Positions 1 through 6,322 of a DNA stretch of 6,322 bases are shown piece after piece (the stretch's first letter is position 1; each line of letters begins with the position of its first letter). This DNA is from Cyclobacteriaceae bacterium. Its GTDB lineage: Bacteria > Bacteroidota > Bacteroidia > Cytophagales > Cyclobacteriaceae. Both the position numbers and the translations under genes were made by a program. The notes under the pieces were generated by a model, which saw nothing but the letters and a program-made list of their open reading frames with translations, had not been told where the DNA came from and did no database searches. The stretch lies in the NCBI GenBank assembly GCA_019751475.1, contig JAIENH010000307.1:1-6322 (forward strand), in the 5' to 3' direction.

Positions 1-650
1 AAAGCTTCTACTGTTTTCAGTCTCTTGATGGCACTCGCTGTGCGCGGCTCCATGGCTCTCCGCAAGTCTTCATCGAGTGTAGTGATGGAGATCATTACAT
101 GCACGAGGCGGTCGGCAGCCATGTCTTGCAGAATGTCAATGTCGCGGGTAATCAAACCATTTTTGGTAATGACACCAACCGGGTGTTTGTACTTGGCCAG
201 CACCATCAGCATTTTTCGTGTCAACTCAAATTTTCGTTCCTGTGGCTGGTAACAGTCGGTGTTACCACTTAGCATAATGGGTGCGGCATGCCAGCGCGGG
301 TGAAGCAATTGTTGCTCTAGCAACTGCGGTGCATTTTGCTTGACAATAATTTTGCTTTCAAAATCAAGGCCTGCGCTGAAGCCATAATACTCGTGAGTGT
401 TTCGGGCGTAGCAATAAATGCAGCCGTGCTCGCATCCCTGGTAGGGATTCATGGAGAACATCATACCGAGGTCAGGGCTGTCTACTTTGTTGACAATCTT
501 TTTGGGGTTCTCCTGAAAGATTTGCGTGGCCGGATTTTCCAGCAACGCTTCATCAAGCCCCTCGATGTGCTCGGTAGTGTACTGGGATTTTAGAAACTTG
601 TTTTCCGTCTTGATCTGCGCACCCCTGCCCTTGAAGTAATTTTCGTTCAC
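1..650 (-). CDS. PA0069/Rv2578c-type radical SAM protein (N-terminal part, 3' end beyond window)
   Basis: Read on the minus strand, an open frame runs from GTG at 650-648 to the window edge (216 full codons, then two bases). It encodes the N-terminal part of a radical SAM enzyme. Near the N-terminus it has FKGRGAQI (residues 6-13), typical of the PA0069/Rv2578c group. The iron-sulfur cluster motif CEHGCIYCYAR places CX3CX2C at Cys73, Cys77 and Cys80, just after MNPYQG. Further on, PIMLSGNTDCYQP and a VITKNGLITRD stretch also fit this group, which is distantly related to spore photoproduct lyase. The proteins are cytosolic, bind a [4Fe-4S] cluster and cleave S-adenosylmethionine; the substrate is unknown. 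The GTG start is chosen because a TGA (653-651) lies directly before it in frame and the next start (Met63) would remove the conserved KGRGAQ segment. Family members are usually about 350 residues, so roughly 130 are missing off the left edge. It is divergent from the PLP-enzyme gene. Confidence 0.9.
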   Translation of the reverse strand, partial: MNENYFKGRGAQIKTENKFLKSQYTTEHIEGLDEALLENPATQIFQENPKKIVNKVDSPDLGMMFSMNPYQGCEHGCIYCYARNTHEYYGFSAGLDFESKIIVKQNAPQLLEQQLLHPRWHAAPIMLSGNTDCYQPQERKFELTRKMLMVLAKYKHPVGVITKNGLITRDIDILQDMAADRLVHVMISITTLDEDLRRAMEPRTASAIKRLKTVEA

Positions 651-736
651 TCACAATAATACTAATTTTTTTAGCAAAAGGATAAAAAAGTATAGACTCT
701 GCGCTGAAATAGCGACTTTACACGATCAACGCTTCC
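651..736. promoter_or_regulatory. Divergent intergenic region between radical SAM and PLP-enzyme genes
   Basis: This 86-base gap separates two divergently transcribed GTG-start genes, so it must contain or overlap both promoters unless transcription enters from elsewhere. The left part (about 655-695) is strongly AT-rich. On the minus strand, TACTTTTT (692-685) matches 7 of 8 positions of the Bacteroidota -7 consensus TAnnTTTG and lies about 35 bases before the radical SAM start, but no TTG sits at the expected -33 distance. I found no convincing -7/-33 pair on the plus strand. Neither start has a Shine-Dalgarno sequence, as is usual in Bacteroidota. The region is inferred to be regulatory from gene arrangement; no individual element is firmly supported. 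Confidence 0.4.
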
Positions 737-1621
737 GTGATTTCAACCCTTTCGTACACACAGACACCTATTTCACAACTGGAATTGCCACAAGCAATAG
801 ATGCGAAGGTCAAACTTCTCATTAAGCGTGAGGATCTTAATCATCCGCTGGTGTCTGGCAATAAATGGTGGAAATTGAAGTATAACCTGGAGGCCGCGCG
901 TCAACATGGGCATGATACATTGCTGACTTTTGGAGGCGCTTATTCGAATCACATTTTCGCCACAGCCGCAGCAGCCAGGGAGATGGGCTTCAAGAGTATT
1001 GGAGTGATCCGGGGGGAAGAGGTAAGGCCGCTGAATGACACACTTGCGTTTGCCGAACAGTGCGCCATGACGTTACAATTTGTTTCGCGTGAAGCGTATC
1101 GCGCCAAAACAGAAGAAACCTTCATTCAGGATTTGCTCCAACGCTTTGGAAATTTCTATCTCATCCCGGAAGGCGGCACAAACGCATTTGCTGTGCAAGG
1201 TGTTGCTGAGTTTGCTCATCAGCTCAGACAGGAGTTAGAATTTGATTACGTCTGTTTACCAGTAGGTACAGGCGGCACCATGGCAGGAATGATCAGGGGC
1301 CTCGAAGGTTATTCTACGATTGTCGGTTTCCCGGTACTCAAGGGTGCACAGTTTCTTGAAGCTGAAATCAATGAGCGGGTAGACCACAACAACTGGTCAC
1401 TTTGCTACGACTATCACGGTGGAGGCTATGGCAAATGGACAGACTCGTTGATTAACTTCATACAAAAATTTCGTAGCGACCATAAAATCCCTCTTGATCG
1501 GATCTACACGGGTAAAATGATATATGGAGTGATTGATTTGTTGAAGCAATCCCACTTCAAGAAAGGTTCAACTGTTTTGATTATTCATACGGGAGGCCTG
1601 CAAGGTGGACGTATCCAATAG
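737..1621 (+). CDS. PLP-dependent enzyme, ACC deaminase / D-cysteine desulfhydrase family
   Basis: This is a complete 294-residue protein of fold-type II PLP enzymes (tryptophan synthase beta-like), close to the usual 300-340 of the family. KREDLNHPLVSGNKWWK carries the Schiff-base lysine, Lys43, in the SGNK motif (equivalent to Lys51 of Pseudomonas ACC deaminase). GGAYSNH (residues 70-76) supplies the substrate-binding Ser74 and Asn75. EGGTN (149-153) and PVGTGGTMAG (179-188) form the loop that grips the PLP phosphate. The C-terminal motif is IHTGGLQGG. ACC deaminases have Glu-Tyr-type residues near this position, whereas HTGG is typical of D-cysteine desulfhydrases, which convert D-cysteine to pyruvate, sulfide and ammonia. 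I therefore favour that activity, or another small D-amino acid as substrate, over ACC deamination; the exact substrate is not provable from sequence. The start is GTG: a stop lies in frame at 710-712, and no ATG occurs before residue 87. It is soluble, with no signal peptide. The next gene is 91 bases downstream on the same strand. Confidence 0.9.
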   Translation: MISTLSYTQTPISQLELPQAIDAKVKLLIKREDLNHPLVSGNKWWKLKYNLEAARQHGHDTLLTFGGAYSNHIFATAAAAREMGFKSIGVIRGEEVRPLNDTLAFAEQCAMTLQFVSREAYRAKTEETFIQDLLQRFGNFYLIPEGGTNAFAVQGVAEFAHQLRQELEFDYVCLPVGTGGTMAGMIRGLEGYSTIVGFPVLKGAQFLEAEINERVDHNNWSLCYDYHGGGYGKWTDSLINFIQKFRSDHKIPLDRIYTGKMIYGVIDLLKQSHFKKGSTVLIIHTGGLQGGRIQ

Positions 1622-1712
1622 ATCAAAATAAAATCCTAAACGACTTCTACTTCATCCAGATACATTCTAAAATAAACAATAACTTGGTTGATTATTCATT
1701 AACCTACTAGCC
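1622..1712 (+). other. AT-rich intergenic gap upstream of the transglutaminase/DUF2126 gene
   Basis: These 91 bases lie between two same-strand genes. They are AT-rich, contain no GC-rich hairpin followed by a T run, and so show no intrinsic terminator for the PLP-enzyme gene. A promoter for the large downstream gene is plausible here because the spacing is long for an operon joint, but I could not find a TTG / TAnnTTTG pair. No Shine-Dalgarno sequence precedes the ATG at 1713 (the bases before it are cctactagcc). Confidence 0.35.
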
Positions 1713-4700
1713 ATGTCCATCAAAGTAGCCGTCCGTCATCAAATGCAATATGCGTATGACCGCGCGGTGAATCTTTCTCCTCACATCTTCCGGCTACGAC
1801 CGGCACCGCACTGCCGCACGCCAATTCTTTCGTACTCGCTCAAGGTTGTGCCGGAGAATCACTTTATTAATTGGCAGCAGGATCCATTTGGCAACATGGT
1901 GGCTCGCGTGGTCTTTCCAGATCAGACCACTCAACTGAAATTTGATGTGGAGGTAATTGCCGATATGATTGTCATCAATCCTTTCGACTTCTTTGTAGAA
2001 AAGTATGCAGAAGAATTTCCTTTTGTGTATGGCAATCAACTTAAAAAAGAACTGCTCCCCTATTTTGAACTTACGGAAAGCGGACCGCTGCTCCAGCAGT
2101 TTGTAAAAGGAATTGATCTCTCAAAGAAAAAAAGTATTATCAATTTCTTAGTCGAGCTAAACCAGCAAGTCTGGAAACAGACGCAATACACCGTGCGCCT
2201 GGAGCCGGGCATTCAATCGTGCGAGCAGACACTCAGCCTCAAGAGCGGCTCGTGTCGTGATTCGGGATGGCTGTTAGTACAAATTCTTCGTCACCTTGGT
2301 CTGGCTGCACGCTTTGCATCTGGCTATCTAATTCAATTGAAAGCGGATGTGAAAGCGCTGGACGGATCTTCTGGCACTGAAAAGGATTTCACAGACCTTC
2401 ATGCATGGGCGGAAGTATTTATACCCGGAGCCGGTTGGGTAGGCCTTGATCCCACATCAGGATTATTTGCCGGAGAAGGACATATACCCTTGTGCTGCAC
2501 GCCCGACCCGGTGAGTGCTGCGCCCGTTACCGGTCTCACCGATGTTTGCGAAGTAACCTTTAGCTTTAAAAATGAAGTGGCGCGACTTCATGAAGATCCT
2601 CGCGTGACGCAGCCCTACACCGAAGAGCAATGGGCTACCATTCTTGCGTTAGGAAATAAAGTGGATGAAGACCTTCAGCAAGGTGATATGCGATTGACCA
2701 TGGGAGGCGAACCGACTTTCGTTTCTATTGACGACATGGAAGCAAAGGAATGGAACATCGGAGCGGATGGTCTGCACAAGCGTAAGTTGGGTGCCGATTT
2801 GATTCAGCGATTGAAGAAAGCATTTGCGCCCTCCGGCTACATCCGCAAAGGTCAAGGCAAATGGTATCCGGGTGAGCCACTACCACGCTGGCAATATTCT
2901 GCCTACTGGCGAAAAGACAACCTGCCTATTTGGAAGAACGAATCGCTTCTTGATTTGAGTGATGCACCTTCAAACTATACAGTTGACGATGCTAAACGAA
3001 TCGCGCACGAACTCACGCGATTTCTAAACATTCCCGCTGAGCACATTCACCCTGCGGTAGAAGACGCTTTCTATTTTCTATGGGAAGAAAACAAAGTGCC
3101 CGTTAACCTTGACCCTTATCAGGCAAATCTTTCAGACCCACTCGAGCGCCAAAAGCTTGCTGCATTGTTATCAACGGGCTTAGGCAATCCGGTGGGTTTT
3201 GTTATTCCACTGGAATGGAATCATTGGAGCAATCGTTGGATTTCTTGCCAGTGGCCTTTTCGGAATAACCGGCTTGTGCTTATACCGGGCAACTCAGCTA
3301 TTGGTTTGCGCTTGCCGCTGAAGTCGCTGGCCTATATTCATGAAACAAAAACACAACGGACGGTAGAGCGAAGTACATTTGAAGAGCTTCCACCGCTTGA
3401 GAATTTTCATGTGCAGGCGGGTCTTCGTTATGACCAACCGGCTGAAGAACAGACTCCACCCAAAGAATTTTATCAACAACCTTATCCGGAAGAAGAGGAG
3501 GTTGATCCAAATGAGAAGTTCCGCAAGACTAAGAAGGAAGTAGCAGAAAAGACAGAACCTGCTTTTGAAGTTTATACTATCAAGACCGCCTTGTGCATTG
3601 AAGTACGTGATGGTAAGATTTACTTTTTTATGCCTCCGCTCACGTACGTGGAGCATTACTTTGACTTGCTTGCCTCCATTGAAGCAGCTGCCGACAAGTT
3701 GCGAATGAAAGTGGTAATCGAAGGCTACGAACCTCCGTACGACAATCGCGTGACTAAACTTTCATTGTCACCTGACCCGGGCGTGCTGGAAGTAAACATT
3801 CACCCTGCTCAAAGTTGGAAGGAGTTGGTGAATAATTATGATATCCTTTTTGAACAAGCCCGACTCAGTCGATTGAGCACGGAGAAATTTAATCTTGATG
3901 GCAAACACACGGGCACGGGTGGAGGAAATCACATTACCATTGGAGGAATGAAACCAGCAGACAGTCCGTTGTTGCGCAGACCTGACCTCTTGCGGAGTTT
4001 GATTACGTATTGGCAGCATCATCCCGGACTCTCATACTTATTCTCTTCTTCTTTTGTCGGGCCCACCAGCCAGGCGCCACGTGTAGATGAAGGCCGACAG
4101 GAAATGTTGTATGAGTTAGAAATTGCTTTCAATCAACTGCCCGAGCAGGGTGAAACTCCCTTCTGGCTAGTGGACAGGATTTTTAGAAATCTCTTAATCG
4201 ACATTACCGGAAATACACACCGCGCAGAATTTTGCATTGACAAACTGTATTCACCTGACAGCTCTACTGGCCGATTGGGTTTGCTGGAGTTCAGAGGCTT
4301 TGACATGCCGCCCAATAAGCACATGTGTATTGTGCAACTTTTATTGATTCGCTGCTTGCTGGCGCGATTCTGGAAAAAACCATACAAGCATAAACTTGTT
4401 CGCTGGGGAACAGAATTGTATGACAAGTTTATGTTGCCACATTATGTAGAGCAGGATCTGGCAGAAGTTGTGCAGGATTTGCAACAAGCGGGTTATCCGT
4501 TTGAACTGAAATGGCTGGAAACATTTTTTGAATTCCGTTTTCCGCTGTACGGAAAAATTGCATTGCAAGACATGGAGTTGCGTGTGCGCATGGGCATTGA
4601 GCCGTGGCACGTGTTGGGCGAGGAGTCTTCCAGTGCGGGTACAGCCCGCTTTGTTGATTCATCCGTTGAGCGGGTGGAGGTGAAGGTGAATAATTTTAAT

Positions 4701-5144
4701 ATCGAGCGATACATGATTGCCTGCAACGGTGTGCCGGTGCCGCTGCAATCTACTTCGACAAAAGGTGAATATGTGGCCGGCATTCGCTACCGTGCATGGA
4801 CACCGCCTTCGGCCTTGCATCCTACGTTGGGCAAAGATGTGCCCCTTGTATTTGATGTGATTGATACCTGGAACCACCGCGCCATTGGTGGATGTACTTA
4901 CCACGTAGCTCACCCGGGCGGAAGAAACTACGATACCTTTCCGGTTAATTCATTTGAAGCGGAAGGCAGACGCATCAGTCGCTTCTGGACACAAGGACAC
5001 ACGCAAGGCGTCTTTACTCCGTCACAGAGCTTTAGTACCGTGTCGCGCTATGTGGAGCCTACATACGCACCAAAAAATTTCGACCCACCACCGCTGGTGA
5101 TAAGTCCTGAATATCCACGAACTTTAGATCTTCGTCAATTCTGA
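1713..5144 (+). CDS. Transglutaminase-like / DUF2126 putative amidoligase fusion protein
   Basis: This is a complete protein of 1143 residues, the usual size for this fusion family. Residues about 3-85 match the bacterial transglutaminase N-terminal domain (VNLSPHIFRLRP; DPFGNMVARVVFP). Residues about 150-260 are the transglutaminase core, with an intact triad: Cys181 in SGSCRDSG, His230 in DLHAWAEVF, Asp246 in GWVGLDPTSG. From about residue 315 to the end is DUF2126, a putative amidoligase: GDMRLTMGGEPTF (324-336), then a charged Pro/Glu/Lys linker (about 577-616), EGYEPPYDNR, DPGVLEVNIHPA, GTGGGNHITIGG (734-745), HRAEF (836-840) and LLEFRGFDMPP (857-867). The Gly-rich GxGGGxH segment resembles the ATP/metal loop of glutamine synthetase-like ligases. 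There is no signal peptide or membrane segment, so it is probably cytosolic. Its function is not established: the family is thought to form and cleave amide or peptide bonds together with the permuted ATP-grasp protein encoded 11 bases downstream. ATG 1713 is the natural start, because the conserved domain begins within a few residues. Confidence 0.95.
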   Translation: MSIKVAVRHQMQYAYDRAVNLSPHIFRLRPAPHCRTPILSYSLKVVPENHFINWQQDPFGNMVARVVFPDQTTQLKFDVEVIADMIVINPFDFFVEKYAEEFPFVYGNQLKKELLPYFELTESGPLLQQFVKGIDLSKKKSIINFLVELNQQVWKQTQYTVRLEPGIQSCEQTLSLKSGSCRDSGWLLVQILRHLGLAARFASGYLIQLKADVKALDGSSGTEKDFTDLHAWAEVFIPGAGWVGLDPTSGLFAGEGHIPLCCTPDPVSAAPVTGLTDVCEVTFSFKNEVARLHEDPRVTQPYTEEQWATILALGNKVDEDLQQGDMRLTMGGEPTFVSIDDMEAKEWNIGADGLHKRKLGADLIQRLKKAFAPSGYIRKGQGKWYPGEPLPRWQYSAYWRKDNLPIWKNESLLDLSDAPSNYTVDDAKRIAHELTRFLNIPAEHIHPAVEDAFYFLWEENKVPVNLDPYQANLSDPLERQKLAALLSTGLGNPVGFVIPLEWNHWSNRWISCQWPFRNNRLVLIPGNSAIGLRLPLKSLAYIHETKTQRTVERSTFEELPPLENFHVQAGLRYDQPAEEQTPPKEFYQQPYPEEEEVDPNEKFRKTKKEVAEKTEPAFEVYTIKTALCIEVRDGKIYFFMPPLTYVEHYFDLLASIEAAADKLRMKVVIEGYEPPYDNRVTKLSLSPDPGVLEVNIHPAQSWKELVNNYDILFEQARLSRLSTEKFNLDGKHTGTGGGNHITIGGMKPADSPLLRRPDLLRSLITYWQHHPGLSYLFSSSFVGPTSQAPRVDEGRQEMLYELEIAFNQLPEQGETPFWLVDRIFRNLLIDITGNTHRAEFCIDKLYSPDSSTGRLGLLEFRGFDMPPNKHMCIVQLLLIRCLLARFWKKPYKHKLVRWGTELYDKFMLPHYVEQDLAEVVQDLQQAGYPFELKWLETFFEFRFPLYGKIALQDMELRVRMGIEPWHVLGEESSSAGTARFVDSSVERVEVKVNNFNIERYMIACNGVPVPLQSTSTKGEYVAGIRYRAWTPPSALHPTLGKDVPLVFDVIDTWNHRAIGGCTYHVAHPGGRNYDTFPVNSFEAEGRRISRFWTQGHTQGVFTPSQSFSTVSRYVEPTYAPKNFDPPPLVISPEYPRTLDLRQF

Positions 5145-5155
5145 AAAGTCATTTC

Positions 5156-6322
5156 ATGGGAGCATCGCTTGAAAATATTTCCACCAGTGCCATTACATCC
5201 GGCTACCTCGCTGATCAAAGAGTATTGGACGAATGCTTTGGTCAGAACGAAGAACCGAAAAATTACTGGCGGCAATTGCTCACCAACATAGAGGGGCTTG
5301 GCATTACTGAATTGAAAGCGCGGCAGCAGGAGTTGCTTAAGTTGCTTCAGGAAAATGGCGTGACCTTCAATTCCTATGGCGACAGCAACGGACTCAATCG
5401 GCCGTGGTTGCTGGATTCCATTCCGTTGGTTGTTTCATCCACCGAGTGGCAAGAGGTAGAGCGCGGCATGAAGCAACGCGCGTATGTGTTGAATAAAATT
5501 CTCGAAGACCTGTACGGTGAGCGGATGCTGATGAAGAAGGGTGTTGTACCACCGGAATTGATCTACGCTCATCCGGGATTTTTAAGACCATGTGATCAGA
5601 TAAAATTACCTGGCAATTACCAGTTGTCAATCTATGCTGCCGATCTTTCGCGTGGGCCTGATGGCAAGATGTGGGTTATTAAAGACAGGGCGCAGGCTCC
5701 TTCGGGCATGGGTTATGCCCTGGAGAACAGGAGTGCTTTGAGTCGCATCATTCCAGAATTATTTCAGCACCACCAGGTAGCCAAACTCGGAAGTTTCTTC
5801 AGCAGCATGATGCAGGCACTGATTCAGATTGCTCCGCAAGGCAAAGACAATCCACGCATCGTATTGCTCACACCCGGCCCAAGTAATGAGACGTATTTCG
5901 AGCATGCCTTTCTCGCTTCGTATCTTGGTATCACGTTGGTGCAAGGCGAAGACTTAATCATGCGCGATAGTTTTGTGTGGATCAAAACGGTGGAAGGTCT
6001 TGAAAAGGTGGATGTGATTTTGCGTAGAGTAGATGATACTTTTTGCGATCCATTGGAATTGCGTGAAGACTCTCAATTGGGCATTCCTGGGTTGTTGCAA
6101 GCCGTGCGCAAAGGCAATGTAGCCGTGGCCAATCCGCTGGGCAGCAGCATTCTGGAAAACACAGGGCTCATGGCATTCCTTCCAGGGGCCTTCAAATATT
6201 TTCTGAATGAAGAACCCATCATGCCGATGATCGCCACGTGGTGGTGCGGACAGAAAAAGGAAATGGATATCTCCGGCTACCAGAACCTGGACCAGATATT
6301 CATCAAGGTCATGGAAGACGGC
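5156..6322 (+). CDS. Circularly permuted type 2 ATP-grasp protein (5' part, continues past window)
   Basis: An open frame of 389 codons runs from ATG 5156 to the last base without a stop. It belongs to the COG2308 / circularly permuted ATP-grasp family (formerly DUF404/DUF407). Collinear family motifs are NGVTFNSYGD and NRPWLLDSIPLVVS in the N-terminal part, HPGFLRPC (139-146), IYAADLSRGPDGKMW, VIKDRAQAPSGMGYALENR (174-192; Lys176 and Asp177 are candidate nucleotide/metal contacts), LLTPGPSNETYFEHAF (from 237), VDVILRRVDDTFCDPLELR (285-303) and NVAVANPLGSSILEN (321-335). ATP-grasp enzymes activate a carboxylate with ATP and join it to an amine or thiol; the substrate of this branch is unknown. 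It starts 11 bases after the previous stop, with no Shine-Dalgarno sequence, so co-transcription and translational coupling are likely. Stand-alone members are about 480 residues, and fusions with an alpha-E domain about 850; which applies here cannot be seen. The start fits the family N-terminus, which tends to be loosely conserved for the first 15 or so residues. Confidence 0.95.
   Translation, partial: MGASLENISTSAITSGYLADQRVLDECFGQNEEPKNYWRQLLTNIEGLGITELKARQQELLKLLQENGVTFNSYGDSNGLNRPWLLDSIPLVVSSTEWQEVERGMKQRAYVLNKILEDLYGERMLMKKGVVPPELIYAHPGFLRPCDQIKLPGNYQLSIYAADLSRGPDGKMWVIKDRAQAPSGMGYALENRSALSRIIPELFQHHQVAKLGSFFSSMMQALIQIAPQGKDNPRIVLLTPGPSNETYFEHAFLASYLGITLVQGEDLIMRDSFVWIKTVEGLEKVDVILRRVDDTFCDPLELREDSQLGIPGLLQAVRKGNVAVANPLGSSILENTGLMAFLPGAFKYFLNEEPIMPMIATWWCGQKKEMDISGYQNLDQIFIKVMEDG

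Noticed and set aside
25..593. Two plus-strand open frames (25-252 and 336-593) opposite the left-hand gene
   Set aside because: They lie antisense to a minus-strand frame with clear radical SAM motifs and their translations resemble no protein family.
1678..1696. Imperfect AT-rich inverted repeat (aataa...ttatt) before the large gene, considered as an operator
   Set aside because: Only five A/T pairs match and the centre does not pair; this is expected by chance in an AT-rich gap.
1622..1712. Possible intrinsic terminator after the PLP-enzyme gene
   Set aside because: No GC-rich stem followed by a T run can be found.
3294..3656. Minus-strand open frame of 120 codons inside the large fusion gene, and several shorter minus-strand frames between 1794 and 4913
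   Set aside because: All lie opposite a continuous, motif-supported coding frame, have no recognisable domains and look like chance open frames.
5142..5158. Possible frameshift joining the fusion protein and the ATP-grasp protein into one gene
   Set aside because: The upstream protein ends at a length normal for its family and the downstream one begins with a family-like N-terminus; two adjacent genes explain this fully.
5394..5944. Minus-strand open frames at 5394-5630 and 5759-5944
   Set aside because: They are antisense to the ATP-grasp frame, which carries conserved family motifs across the whole stretch.

Overview
The window looks like a stretch of chromosome from a member of the Bacteroidota, probably the Cytophagales side. 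This is inferred from four things: moderate GC with AT-rich gaps, no Shine-Dalgarno-like sequence before any of the four starts, GTG starts on two genes, and the character of the proteins. There is no marker gene here, so the placement is tentative. I see no tRNA, rRNA, CRISPR array, insertion sequence or other sign of mobile DNA.

Layout. Positions 1-650 (minus strand) hold the N-terminal 216 residues of a radical SAM protein of the PA0069/Rv2578c type; its 3' end lies outside the window. A short AT-rich divergent gap (651-736) separates it from a complete PLP-dependent enzyme of the ACC deaminase / D-cysteine desulfhydrase family (737-1621, plus strand), which looks more like the desulfhydrase branch. 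After a 91-base gap comes a very large gene (1713-5144, 1143 residues). It fuses an N-terminal transglutaminase-like cysteine-protease-fold unit to a DUF2126 putative amidoligase. Eleven bases later a circularly permuted ATP-grasp gene begins (5156) and runs off the right edge with 389 codons open. That last gene is the only content of 5156-6322.

The two right-hand genes form the core of a widespread, functionally unresolved bacterial gene cluster: transglutaminase-like protein, DUF2126, permuted ATP-grasp, alpha-E domain, and in some genomes the proteasome-like peptidase Anbu. From the domain content it has been proposed to make and process a peptide or amide-linked product: ATP-grasp and amidoligase activities would form bonds, and the transglutaminase-fold unit would cleave or rearrange them. 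The catalytic residues I can see in both genes are intact, so the system appears functional here. The two left-hand genes have no evident connection to it and look like ordinary housekeeping or accessory enzymes.
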